The notes under the pieces are model-generated. The model saw nothing but the letters and a program-made list of their open reading frames with translations. It was not told the DNA's origin and did no database searches. A stretch of DNA of 64,000 nt from Agrobacterium larrymoorei. GTDB taxonomy: Bacteria > Pseudomonadota > Alphaproteobacteria > Rhizobiales > Rhizobiaceae. Shown piece after piece: positions 8,599 to 18,860 of this stretch (positions within the stretch are counted from its first letter, which is position 1; the number at the start of each line of letters is the position of its first letter). Location: the NCBI RefSeq assembly GCF_013322225.1, contig NZ_JAAMFB010000010.1, forward strand, positions 62,001 through 126,000. The letters are read 5' to 3'. The position numbers and the translations under genes were made by a program.

Positions 8599-9459
8599 TC
8601 AGAGACCCCGATCCAACCCATTGCCCGCTTCGCCATGCGCATCTTCCTCAATCGTCAACGTTCCGTAGCGCTTGTGCCATAGGCGGGCGCTGAACGGCAG
8701 GAAGATGAGATATGCGGCAACCGTTACGATCAGCACTTCCCAGGTGAAGCTCATCAGCAGCGCCACATAAAGCACGACGATGAGGATGGCAGGCAGAACG
8801 CGGTCGCGGCGAATACTGCTTTCCGACTTGCCGGACCAGACAGGAAGGCGGCTGATGAGGAAATAGCCGATCAGCACGGTATAGAAGGCCGAGATGTAAC
8901 CGAATGTCTTTCCGGGTTCCACGCCGATGAAGCCCAGATAAACCGGCAGCAGCACGAGCATGGCACCCATAGGCGCGGGAACGCCGACGAAGAACTCGTT
9001 TTGCCAGGGAGCTTTTACCTCGCGCTCGATCATCACATTGAAGCGGGCAAGCCGAAGCCCGGCGGCGATGACGTAAATAAGGGCAGCGATCCAGCCGAAG
9101 GAGCGGGCCTGATCGAGGACATAGGCATAAAGGACAAGCGCAGGAGCGACGCCGAAATTGACGATATCGGCAAGCGAATCCATCTGCGCGCCGAATTTCG
9201 AGGTCGCCTTCATCATGCGGGCGAGGCGGCCATCGATACCATCGAGGAACGCGGCGAGCAGCACCATGGCGACGGCAAGTTCGAACCGGCCTTCGAAGGC
9301 CAGACGCACGCCGCTCAGGCCCGCGCAGATCGCCAGCACCGTAACGAGATTTGGTATGACGAGCCGCAGTGGAATTTCACGAAGACGCGGGCCGCGCCCG
9401 CTGTCATTGGTCAATTCCGGCTTGCCATTGGTTTCCGGCTGCGGTGTCGGCGTATCCAT
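8599..9459 (-). CDS. pssA: CDP-diacylglycerol-serine O-phosphatidyltransferase
   Basis: A 286-residue membrane enzyme that makes phosphatidylserine from CDP-diacylglycerol and serine, the first committed step to phosphatidylethanolamine. The CDP-alcohol phosphotransferase motif D-G-x2-A-R-x8-G-x3-D-x3-D is complete at residues 76-98 (Asp76, Arg81, Gly90, Asp94, Asp98). About eight hydrophobic segments follow from residue 35. The N-terminal 28 residues are polar. It follows psd after 23 bases, giving a psd-pssA operon for two consecutive steps, as in other rhizobia. Confidence 0.93.
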   Translation of the reverse strand: MDTPTPQPETNGKPELTNDSGRGPRLREIPLRLVIPNLVTVLAICAGLSGVRLAFEGRFELAVAMVLLAAFLDGIDGRLARMMKATSKFGAQMDSLADIVNFGVAPALVLYAYVLDQARSFGWIAALIYVIAAGLRLARFNVMIEREVKAPWQNEFFVGVPAPMGAMLVLLPVYLGFIGVEPGKTFGYISAFYTVLIGYFLISRLPVWSGKSESSIRRDRVLPAILIVVLYVALLMSFTWEVLIVTVAAYLIFLPFSARLWHKRYGTLTIEEDAHGEAGNGLDRGL

Positions 9460-9482
9460 GGAGCAGCTCCCTCGTACAAGTC

Positions 9483-10181
9483 TTATCCGCGGCGGCTGAT
9501 GACCGCGCCCTTGGTAGAACCGAATTCTGCCAGAACGGTTTCACCCGCAATAGCGGTCTGGCCAACGGACACACGCGGCTGGAAGCCTTCCGGCAGGAAG
9601 ATGTCGAGACGCGAACCGAAACGAATGAGGCCAAAGCGCTCGCCAGCATCGACGGGCTCATTCGGCTTCACCCAGCAGACGATCCGGCGGGCAACCATGC
9701 CTGCGATCTGTACCACGCCAACTTTGCCGTGCGCGGTTTCGATGACGAGACCGTTGCGCTCATTGTCTTCTGAAGCCTTGTCCACTTCGGCATTCAAAAA
9801 CAGGCCGGGACGATAGGAGACGTTCACGATACGGCCGCGAACCGGCGAGCGGTTAACGTGGCAGTTGAACACGTTCATGAACACGGAAACGCGGACCATC
9901 GGCTCCTTGCCGAGTTCCAGTTCCAGCGGCGGAACAACGGTCTGGATAGCCGAAACGGTGCCATCGGCAGGGCTTACGATGAGATCGTCATCCTGCGGCG
10001 TAACGCGCTCCGGGTCGCGGAAGAAATAGGCGCACCACGCGGTCAGAACCATGCCGACCCAGAAGAGAGGCTCAGCGATCCAGCCGAGCACCAGCGATGC
10101 CACGAAGAACGCCGCAACAAAAACGTAGCCTTCCTTATGGATCGGTACGATGGTGTTGCGAATGGTATCGAACAGGTTCAT
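9483..10181 (-). CDS. psd: Phosphatidylserine decarboxylase proenzyme
   Basis: A 232-residue proenzyme of the short PSD-A type, which decarboxylates phosphatidylserine to phosphatidylethanolamine. Near the C-terminus the self-cleavage motif reads F-G-S-T with Ser222; cleavage before it would create the pyruvoyl group on a very short alpha chain of 11 residues. Hydrophobic stretches at about 20-50 anchor it to the inner membrane. First gene of the psd-pssA pair. The 242 bases upstream, between it and the Atm1-like gene, hold no other gene I can see. Confidence 0.93.
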   Translation of the reverse strand: MNLFDTIRNTIVPIHKEGYVFVAAFFVASLVLGWIAEPLFWVGMVLTAWCAYFFRDPERVTPQDDDLIVSPADGTVSAIQTVVPPLELELGKEPMVRVSVFMNVFNCHVNRSPVRGRIVNVSYRPGLFLNAEVDKASEDNERNGLVIETAHGKVGVVQIAGMVARRIVCWVKPNEPVDAGERFGLIRFGSRLDIFLPEGFQPRVSVGQTAIAGETVLAEFGSTKGAVISRRG

Positions 10182-10423
10182 TGATCTTTCTTCTCCGGTT
10201 TTAGCTTGAGCGCGTCAGCGGCGTCAGAACAAACGGCTTGTTGCGCAACAGGCTTCATATAGTCGCTTCACGACCATATTCACGCCGTGCGCGACAAAAA
10301 CACGCTAAGGTGACTACAGGCAAAAAGCCGCCTGAGCAATGTGTTGCACATGATCCACAGGCTTTATCCCGCGTCAGTACATGGCGTTTTCGCAAAACGC
10401 GGCACAGTTTCGGAATGGATGTG

Positions 10424-12310
10424 TCAATGCGCGGGCTCGCCACGGTCCACGACGCCGAGATCGTCTTTCTCGCGCACTTCACGCAGCCGCTCTTCCGCCT
10501 GAATGGCCTCGCGCTGACGGCTCCACATGGAGGCGTAAAGCCCACCCGCCATCATCAGTGAGGAATGCGTGCCGCGCTCGGCGATATTGCCGTCTTTCAG
10601 GACGATAATCTCATCCGCGCCGATGACGGTCGACAGCCGGTGAGCAATAACGAGCGTGGTACGATTTTGCGAAACGGTGTCCAGTGCGCTCTGGATTTCC
10701 TGTTCCGTATGCGTGTCGAGTGCAGAGGTTGCTTCATCCAGAATGAGGATGGGCGGCGCCTTCAAAATCGTGCGGGCAATCGCCACGCGCTGCTTCTCTC
10801 CGCCTGAGAGCTTGAGACCGCGCTCGCCGACCATTGTTTGATAGCCGCCGGGCAGTTTGCCGATGAAACCACTGATCTGGGCTGCATTGGCCGCAGCCGT
10901 CAGTTCAGCGTCTGTGGCATCCGGACGACCATATCGGATGTTATAGGCCAGCGTATCGTTGAACAGGACCGTGTCCTGCGGCACCATGCCTATCACGGAA
11001 CGAAGACTCTTTTGCGTGATGCCGCGAATATCCTGCCCATCGATGGTGATCTCGCCATCCTGAATATCGTAAAACCGATAGAGTAGCCGGGAGATGGTGG
11101 ATTTTCCCGCGCCGGACGGGCCAACGATGGCCACCGTTTTACCCGCAGGCACATCGAAGGAGATGCCCTTGAGGATGGGGCGCTCCGGATCATAGGCGAA
11201 ATGGACGTCTCGGAAGCTCAACGCGCCGGGGCCAGCTTGCAAGGGTTTTGCATCCGGGGCGTCTATCACTTCCGCTTGAACTTCCAGTAGATCGAACATC
11301 TCTTCGATATCGGTCAGGCCCTGACGGATTTCGCGATACACGAAGCCGATGAAGTTCAGCGGTACGGAAAGCTGCAACAGCAGCGCATTGATGAAGACGA
11401 AATCGCCGATGGTCTGTTCGCCGCGCTGCACGGCAAGCGCGGACATCACCATCATGATCGCCGAGCCGAGGCCGAAGATGACACCCTGACCGAAGTTCAG
11501 CCAGCCAAGCGAGGTCCAGATGGCAGTTGCGGACTTCTCATACTTCGCCATGGAGGCATCGAAGCGGCGGGCTTCCATATCCTCATTGCCGAAATACTTC
11601 ACGGTTTCGAAGTTCAGCAACGAGTCGATGGCCTTGGTATTGGCGTCGGTGTCGCTGTCATTCATCGTGCGGCGAATGGAAATACGCCAGTTGCTGGCCT
11701 TTACCGTGAACCAGATATAGGCCCAGACGGTCAGCACGGTGACGAAGACATACCAGAAGCCGTAGGATAGCCAGAAGATGACGGCTGTCAGCAGGAATTC
11801 GATGAAAGTTGGCGCGGTGTTGAGAATGGTGAAGCGGACAATCGTTTCGATGCCCTTCGTACCGCGTTCGATAATGCGCGAAAGCCCGCCCGTCTTGCGT
11901 TCCAGATGAAAGCGTAGCGAAAGCCGGTGCATGTGAACGAAAGTCTTATAGGCAAGCTGGCGTACCGCATGCTGGCCGACGCTGGCAAACAGCGAGTCGC
12001 GAAGCTGGTTGAGCCCGACCTGGACGAGCCGCGTCAAGTTATAGGCGATGACGAGCGATACTGCACCAAGCAGGAAGACGGGGACGAGCCCCGCCATGTC
12101 CAGCTTGCCGTTCAGCGCGTCCGTTGCCCATTTAAAGAAATAGGGAACGGATATCAGCACAAGCTTGGCAACAATGAGGAAGATGGTGGCCCACACCACC
12201 CGCATCTTCAGGTCAGGCCTGCCTTGCGGCCACATGTAAGGCCACAGGTTGATGAGGGTCTGCATCGGATTGCTGGAATCCGCTGAAATCGTCTTTTTCT
12301 GGTCGGCCAT
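10424..12310 (-). CDS. Atm1/ABCB7-type ABC exporter
   Basis: A 628-residue half-transporter with fused membrane and ATPase domains. The membrane domain covers about 35-330 and carries NFETVKYFGNE (233-243), a hallmark of the mitochondrial Atm1/ABCB7 and bacterial Atm1 group. These export glutathione conjugates or persulfide-type compounds and are linked to metal and thiol homeostasis. The ATPase has Walker [10 protein letters not shown] (397-405), signature LSGGEKQR (501-508) and Walker B ILILDE (521-526). It should act as a homodimer in the inner membrane. It stands between a LysM gene and psd, all on the minus strand. Confidence 0.88.
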   Translation of the reverse strand: MADQKKTISADSSNPMQTLINLWPYMWPQGRPDLKMRVVWATIFLIVAKLVLISVPYFFKWATDALNGKLDMAGLVPVFLLGAVSLVIAYNLTRLVQVGLNQLRDSLFASVGQHAVRQLAYKTFVHMHRLSLRFHLERKTGGLSRIIERGTKGIETIVRFTILNTAPTFIEFLLTAVIFWLSYGFWYVFVTVLTVWAYIWFTVKASNWRISIRRTMNDSDTDANTKAIDSLLNFETVKYFGNEDMEARRFDASMAKYEKSATAIWTSLGWLNFGQGVIFGLGSAIMMVMSALAVQRGEQTIGDFVFINALLLQLSVPLNFIGFVYREIRQGLTDIEEMFDLLEVQAEVIDAPDAKPLQAGPGALSFRDVHFAYDPERPILKGISFDVPAGKTVAIVGPSGAGKSTISRLLYRFYDIQDGEITIDGQDIRGITQKSLRSVIGMVPQDTVLFNDTLAYNIRYGRPDATDAELTAAANAAQISGFIGKLPGGYQTMVGERGLKLSGGEKQRVAIARTILKAPPILILDEATSALDTHTEQEIQSALDTVSQNRTTLVIAHRLSTVIGADEIIVLKDGNIAERGTHSSLMMAGGLYASMWSRQREAIQAEERLREVREKDDLGVVDRGEPAH

Positions 12311-12323
12311 TCTTCACTCCGGC

Positions 12324-12368
12324 GTCTGCCGGGTGCAGACAGCAAGACGGCGGCTCACAGGCCGCCGT
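12324..12368 (-). terminator. Two tandem hairpins downstream of the LysM gene
   Basis: On the minus strand, ACGGCGGC/GCCGCCGT (12347-12368, 6-base loop) is followed by GTCTGC/GCAGAC (12324-12340, 5-base loop). They lie in the 113 bases between the LysM gene and the Atm1-like gene. T-tracts are poor, so an attenuator or an mRNA-stability element is as likely as full termination. Confidence 0.35.
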
Positions 12369-12423
12369 GCTCTTCGCTAGATAATATTAGCAGGCTGGCT
12401 TTGCAATGCCGAGCACGCTTGGA

Positions 12424-14439
12424 TTACTGGCTCTTCAACCGCTTGCGATGGATTTCCTCTGCATCGGGCAAAGCCTTTTCTGGCACACCGAAGATTTGGC
12501 CGGGCTCGATCAGGTCAGGATTTTTGATCTGCTCCTGGTTGGCGAGATAGATGGTGGTGTAGCGAACACCCTGGCCGTAAACGCGACGCGAGATTTGCCA
12601 CAACGTATCGCCCCGACGGATGATGACGGTGCTGTCGCTATGCGCCAGCGGTGCCTGCTCGAATGTCTTTGGGCCAGAGGCGGCTGGGGCAGGAGACTGC
12701 GCAGGAGAGGCGGAACCGGAGGTGACCGATGCGGGTGCCGCCGCATTGAGCTCGGCCATGCGCGCCGTCAGATCGCCTATAGCCCTGCCAACCGCGGCCA
12801 CATCATTGGGCAAGCCATCGACAGTATCAAGAACTGAGCGCGCCTTGGCGGCGATATCGTTGACGAAAGCTGTGAACGCGGCGTCGGCAGTTGCAGCCGT
12901 GCGGAATTCCGAAAGCGAACGAAGCGCGATGACGGTTGCTGATTTGGCCGCAGCAACTTCATCCAGTGCAGGCGTCTTTCCATCCTGATAAAGGTTGGAA
13001 AGAATACCGAAAGCCTTGGAGACTTCCGTGCGAAGGGCCTCGAATGCTGCCAGATCGCTGACGACCGCCGCCGAAGTCTGCGCGGTGGACGCGCCAGACG
13101 AAGGGGACGATGGCTCCTGCTGCATGGCAACGGTCGCCTGATCCGTTTCAGGTCGTGCGAATGGCACGCGAACGCGAACGGAAACATTGCCTGCGCCATC
13201 CAGCGCTTCCGCCGTGATGATGTGGTTGCCGACGGAAAGCTGGACATCGCCTTCTATGACGAAACTGCCGGACGCTTCTGCCCGTGCCTGCCCGATACGG
13301 GCGTCATCCACGAGAGCGCGAACCATTGTCCCTGCGGGGGCCGAGCCAGCGATGAATATCTTCGAGCCATCGAATTCCACAGCCGTGACACGGGTCGATG
13401 CGGTTTCAGCGGTGGCGGGAGCCGTTGGGGCGGACGTCGCAGCCGCATTATCAGGCTGGGGTGCCGCCGGTGTATGCAGGTCGGAGGGAGCGGCATCCGG
13501 CATGGCCAGAACCCGGCTTGCCTTGCCAGGTGTCGTCACCATGGCCAGCAATTCACCATTCTTCTCTTTCGGAACGGAAACGGTGGCTACGTCCCGAGAT
13601 TCCGAAACCTTGCCGTCCTTGTTCGTGGAACGCAAAACAAGCTCGTGATCTCCCGGCGACAGAGGATTGTCGAGGACGGCTGCGAAATCGCCGCTGCTTT
13701 CGACAGGTGCCCTGGCGATGACCTGACCTTTATTGATGATTTCCAATTCCGAGCCCGGCTGTGCCTTGCCTGCGATGACGGCGGAGCCATCCGGCTCCAC
13801 ACGCAATACATCGAAGCTTGGAAGCTGCGCCGCATCGCCCTGCGGGGCGGCGGGAGTTGCGGGTGTTTGGGCCGCGGCTTCAGCAGGTGCTTCCGGTCTC
13901 GCCGCACCATCATCCGTTCCGGCGAACACGCCAGCCAGACGGCGCACCTGTGCCGCTGCCGCATTAGGATCCGTAGGCAGACCACGCAGGAAGGCCATTG
14001 CCCGTTCGGCAGCAGTGCGTGCGGTCGTGATCAACCGCGATGTGGTTTCATCGAGCGTTTCAGGAATATCGACATTGTTCAATTCCCGAAGCGAAGCTTC
14101 GACCTTTGCGCGAGCTGCGGCGAATTGCTCATTCGATGGAATAGTGTTGCCAGCAAAGAGCCCCGTCATTTCCTTGATGGACTGGGTTGCGGATTCCGCG
14201 AGACGACCAACCTTGTCGGCAATGGTTGCCGTTTCCTTCGCCGAATCTGAAAGCAGCTCGCCCGGCTTTTCGCCCTCGGTCTGGCCGCCATTCTGATTGC
14301 CGTTTGCCGCTTCGTTGGTTGCGTTTCCGGCGGGAATGTCATCGACCGACATGCGCGGCAAAACGAAGAAGACCATGAGTAGCGTTGCGACGCCAAGAAC
14401 GATAAGCGCCAGCAATCCGGCCCTTTTGTTTTTCATCAT
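12424..14439 (-). CDS. LysM-domain protein with N-terminal membrane anchor
   Basis: A 671-residue envelope protein. An N-terminal hydrophobic helix (about 8-29) with basic residues before it anchors it in the inner membrane. A long Ala/Pro/Gln-rich linker follows. Two or more Ig-like modules are suggested by FDVLRVEPDGSAVIAGKAQP and VTAVEFDGSKIFIAGSAPAG. A C-terminal LysM domain (about 604-653, RRGDTLWQISRRVYG) should bind peptidoglycan. This architecture is common in alphaproteobacterial LysM proteins of unknown role. The ATG at 14439 is followed at once by a second ATG. It diverges from the LOG-family gene across about 150 bases. Confidence 0.82.
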   Translation of the reverse strand: MMKNKRAGLLALIVLGVATLLMVFFVLPRMSVDDIPAGNATNEAANGNQNGGQTEGEKPGELLSDSAKETATIADKVGRLAESATQSIKEMTGLFAGNTIPSNEQFAAARAKVEASLRELNNVDIPETLDETTSRLITTARTAAERAMAFLRGLPTDPNAAAAQVRRLAGVFAGTDDGAARPEAPAEAAAQTPATPAAPQGDAAQLPSFDVLRVEPDGSAVIAGKAQPGSELEIINKGQVIARAPVESSGDFAAVLDNPLSPGDHELVLRSTNKDGKVSESRDVATVSVPKEKNGELLAMVTTPGKASRVLAMPDAAPSDLHTPAAPQPDNAAATSAPTAPATAETASTRVTAVEFDGSKIFIAGSAPAGTMVRALVDDARIGQARAEASGSFVIEGDVQLSVGNHIITAEALDGAGNVSVRVRVPFARPETDQATVAMQQEPSSPSSGASTAQTSAAVVSDLAAFEALRTEVSKAFGILSNLYQDGKTPALDEVAAAKSATVIALRSLSEFRTAATADAAFTAFVNDIAAKARSVLDTVDGLPNDVAAVGRAIGDLTARMAELNAAAPASVTSGSASPAQSPAPAASGPKTFEQAPLAHSDSTVIIRRGDTLWQISRRVYGQGVRYTTIYLANQEQIKNPDLIEPGQIFGVPEKALPDAEEIHRKRLKSQ

Positions 14440-14592
14440 GACTCTCCGGGTATATTTCTCGCAATATTATTGCCGAGCGATAGCGTTTTAGTGCCTGCCA
14501 TACAAGCGTTCTCACGTTAAACGGGCCGGTTATGCAACCTCATTCCCCAAATTTTCTTGACGTAACTGGTCCCCCGTAGTTCGGTGCGGGGC

Positions 14593-15213
14593 ATGACGAG
14601 TAAAAACCAATCGATTCGATCCATCTGTGTTTATTGCGGTTCTCAGCCAGGGCGCGATCCTGCCTACATGGAATCCGGCCGCGCACTTGGCAGGACCATT
14701 GCTGAAAACGGCATTCGCCTCGTCTATGGAGGCGGAACCAAGGGCATTATGGGTGCCGTTGCGAGCGGCGTTCTTGCTGCTGGTGGCGAGGTTACGGGCA
14801 TCATACCCGAATTTCTCGTGGACATGGAAGCCACACGCCATTCCCTTGGCCAATTGAACGAACTTGTGATCACCAAGGACATGCATGAGCGCAAGCACAT
14901 GATGTTTGAAAGATCGGATGCCTTCGTGACACTGCCGGGCGGGATCGGCACTCTGGAAGAGATCGTGGAGATCATGACCTGGGCGCAGCTTGGCCGCCAT
15001 GCCAAGCCGATGGTCTTTGCAAACATCAACGGTTTCTGGGACCCGATGCTCGAACTGATCCGCCATATGCGCGATCAGGGCTTTATCCATCGGGCGCATC
15101 TGCTCAATCCGCTGGTGATCAGCGATATAAAGGACATCGTTCCGGCAGTCATCGAGCGCGCTGAGGCACAACAAAATCCCGAGGGCGATCCGTCGGTAAT
15201 TTCGCAGTTATAG
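14593..15213 (+). CDS. LOG-family nucleoside monophosphate phosphoribohydrolase
   Basis: A 206-residue Rossmann-like enzyme of the TIGR00730/LOG family. The signature PGGIGTLEE (residues 115-123) and the active-site segment MHERKHMMFERSDAF are present. LOG enzymes release free cytokinin bases from riboside monophosphates; bacterial members also act on AMP (PpnN-type). In a plant-associated bacterium a cytokinin role is attractive, but many non-plant bacteria carry this gene. A GTG lies 9 bases upstream in frame; the ATG at 14593 fits family N-termini better. The stop is 42 bases from the convergent permease gene. Confidence 0.85.
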   Translation: MTSKNQSIRSICVYCGSQPGRDPAYMESGRALGRTIAENGIRLVYGGGTKGIMGAVASGVLAAGGEVTGIIPEFLVDMEATRHSLGQLNELVITKDMHERKHMMFERSDAFVTLPGGIGTLEEIVEIMTWAQLGRHAKPMVFANINGFWDPMLELIRHMRDQGFIHRAHLLNPLVISDIKDIVPAVIERAEAQQNPEGDPSVISQL

Positions 15214-15255
15214 AACGCTTCTATTTAACGATGAAGCGCTCCAGAGGCTGAAGGC

Positions 15256-16170
15256 TTACCGTGTGTGCCTGCCTTTGAGCAGGCCTGGAACGGTGTAGAT
15301 TATCAACGCCGACCATATCATGACGAAGGCGATCAGCCGCACTGTGTCGAAGGGTTCGCGGAACACGAAGATGGCGATCACGAAGATCATCGATGGCGCG
15401 ATATATTGCATGATACCGATCGTCGAAAGTTTCAAAAGCTTTGCACCATTGCCGTAGAGTATCAACGGGATTGCCGTGATCAGGCCGCTGGCCGCGAGCA
15501 GCCATGTATCGCTGCTTGAGCCTCCCGCGAAATGGCCTTGGCCGGTGAAGGCGAGATAGATGATGAAGGCAAGGGCAGGCGGGGTTAGCAGCAGAACTTC
15601 CAGCAGGAAACCTTGCGTTGGTCCGATGGGCAGCGTCTTTCGGAAAAATGCGTAAAAACCCCAGGACACGGTGAGAGCGATTGCCACCCACGGCACGCCG
15701 CCGGCATTCCAGGTGAGCAGGGCGACGGCCAGCGCGACGAGAGAGATTGCAGCCATCTGAACGCGGCTCAGCTTCTCTTTCAGCAGGATTGCGCCCAGCA
15801 TGATGCTGAACAAGGGATTGATGAAGTAACCGAGCGCCGCATCGAGCGCGTGGCCGGAGCCGATGGCCCAGATATAGATGCCCCAGTTCACACTTATGAG
15901 CGATGCCGTGAGGCAGGCCATGGCAAGCATTTTGGGGGTCGTCAGCGCCTGACGGATTTCCGCCGTGCGGCCCAGAACGATAAGAACGATCGCCGCAATC
16001 GGCACTGACCAGACCACGCGGTGTACGATGATCTCCAGAGGCGAAATATGCGCCACGGCCTTCATGTAAAACGGCAGAAACCCCCACAATACATAGGCTG
16101 TAAGAGCGTAAACGAAGCCACGCGCGCTATCGCCTGCCTGCGGAGCCTGAAGAGTAGGGTTCATTGCCAT
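15256..16170 (-). CDS. rarD: RarD-type EamA permease
   Basis: A 304-residue inner-membrane protein with about ten hydrophobic helices. The N-terminal YALTAYVLWGFLPFYMK and HRVVWSVP are characteristic of RarD, a subfamily of the EamA/drug-metabolite transporter group. Substrate is unknown; chloramphenicol sensitivity in Pseudomonas gave the name. Two starts are possible, ATG at 16170 or at 16164 (MNPTLQAP). The 284 bases upstream contain a TGAAGCTT...AAGCTTCA inverted repeat near 16242-16267 that could belong to its promoter region. Confidence 0.85.
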   Translation of the reverse strand: MAMNPTLQAPQAGDSARGFVYALTAYVLWGFLPFYMKAVAHISPLEIIVHRVVWSVPIAAIVLIVLGRTAEIRQALTTPKMLAMACLTASLISVNWGIYIWAIGSGHALDAALGYFINPLFSIMLGAILLKEKLSRVQMAAISLVALAVALLTWNAGGVPWVAIALTVSWGFYAFFRKTLPIGPTQGFLLEVLLLTPPALAFIIYLAFTGQGHFAGGSSSDTWLLAASGLITAIPLILYGNGAKLLKLSTIGIMQYIAPSMIFVIAIFVFREPFDTVRLIAFVMIWSALIIYTVPGLLKGRHTR

Positions 16171-16407
16171 GGGACTTCTGCCAAACGGGTTGGGATATCA
16201 CCGCAGTATTCCTGTTTGACGTTATATACCAATTCATTTCCGTGAAGCTTCCGATGAGAAAAGCTTCACATCGTTGAAACCTGGCATGAAGTGCGTGAAT
16301 CGAACTGTAAGCCAAATCATTTAAATGGCTGGTAAGATTCGTGATTTGATGCGGTATCGGTTCTTCCAGGTGCTTGGCTTCCGGAAGCCGGTCTCAACCC
16401 CGGAGAT

Positions 16408-16432
16408 GCTTGGGACAGGCCCGAGGGTGACG
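16408..16432. repeat. Diverged copy of the rhizobial palindromic repeat
   Basis: The stretch GCTTGGG-ACAGG-CCCGAGGGTGACG resembles the element at 43-65 (same CCCGAGG.TGACG right arm) but its left arm has decayed, so pairing now relies on a G-T wobble. It sits in the intergenic space between rarD and pip. Confidence 0.45.
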
Positions 16433-16454
16433 TCATAAGAGGCGAAGGCTTCGA

Positions 16455-17885
<1,431 letters not shown>

Positions 17886-17886
<1 letters not shown>

Positions 17887-18350
17887 CAGTTCACATTGTC
17901 CTGAGGTGGCCAGACATCCGTGTCGTGGTCCGGATGCTGGTATGAAACGATGCTGGCCTCGTCCACGCTCTGCTGTACTTCGGGCTTGTCGAACAGCGCC
18001 TTGATCCAGGGCATCTGCAAGTGGGCATTGACCTGCACCTGCGGTTCGATCTGCTCCGGTTGATCGAAGGCGCCGATGGCGATCTCGACGCCGCCCGGGT
18101 GATGATAGGTCAGTGGTGTGCCGCATTTGTTGCAGAAACCGCGATGGATTTTTGCCGAGGAGCGGAAAAGGGTAGGCTGGCCGCGTGTCCAGGTCAGGTG
18201 CGCCTGATCGGCAGTGACGAGCGCGCCGAAGAAATTGCCGAAATGTTTCTGGCACATGCGGCAATGGCAGATGGATGGGCGGCCGAGCTTGCCCGCATGG
18301 AAACGCACCGCACCACATTGGCAGCCGCCTGAATATCCCGTTTCGCTCAT
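17886..18350 (-). CDS. GFA/CENP-V family zinc protein, second of three
   Basis: A 154-residue GFA-fold protein. Metal cysteines are C10, C12, C28, C30, C33, C73 and C76 in the same pattern as its neighbours, and it ends with YQHPDHDT and WPPQD. The frame is open upstream to 18371, but the ATG at 18350 overlaps the preceding stop as TGATG, the same junction used by the third gene. That makes translational coupling the best explanation and fixes the start. Similarity to both neighbours indicates tandem duplication followed by divergence. Confidence 0.85.
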
Positions 18351-18823
18351 CAGATCTTTCCCCTTGGCCATTCGGCTGTATCGTGGTCCGGATGCTGGTA
18401 GGAAACAAGATCGAAAATGAAACTTGCCGAGGTGAGATCAGCTTCTGTTTCTTCCGCTGGTAGCCGGTGCAGGCTATCAACGAAGCCGATCTTGTTTTCG
18501 ACGCCCCATTGAATGACGGGTGGAATTGCGGATGGATCATCGAATGCACCCGCCGCAACCGCTATGCCATCCGGTGCTTCATAGGTCAGCGGGGTGCCAC
18601 ACTCGGCGCAGAAACCGCGCTTGACGTGGTTGGAGGACTGGAAGCGCTTCGGCTCACCGCGCGTCCACTCGAACATCTGTCCACGCACGGAAACCAGAGG
18701 CGCGTAATATGCACCGAACGCCTTCTGGCACATACGGCAATGACATATGGAGCTGTCTTTGAGCGTCCCTTCCACACGAAACCGCATCGCGCCGCATTGG
18801 CAGCCGCCTGTGTAGATGGTCAT
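18350..18823 (-). CDS. GFA/CENP-V family zinc protein, first of three
   Basis: A 157-residue GFA-fold protein. Cysteines C8, C10, C27, C29, C32, C72 and C75 form the structural and catalytic zinc sites. The C-terminus has YQHPDHDT followed by WP. The start at 18823 (MTIYTGGCQC) has a very strong ribosome site (AGGAGGGG), unlike the two coupled genes behind it, so this gene should lead the transcript. A longer frame to 18919 runs into the emrA tail and is rejected. Confidence 0.85.
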   Translation of the reverse strand: MTIYTGGCQCGAMRFRVEGTLKDSSICHCRMCQKAFGAYYAPLVSVRGQMFEWTRGEPKRFQSSNHVKRGFCAECGTPLTYEAPDGIAVAAGAFDDPSAIPPVIQWGVENKIGFVDSLHRLPAEETEADLTSASFIFDLVSYQHPDHDTAEWPRGKI

Positions 18824-18860
18824 GACGCCCCTCCTATCCGTGTTTTGCGTCCATCCTAAC

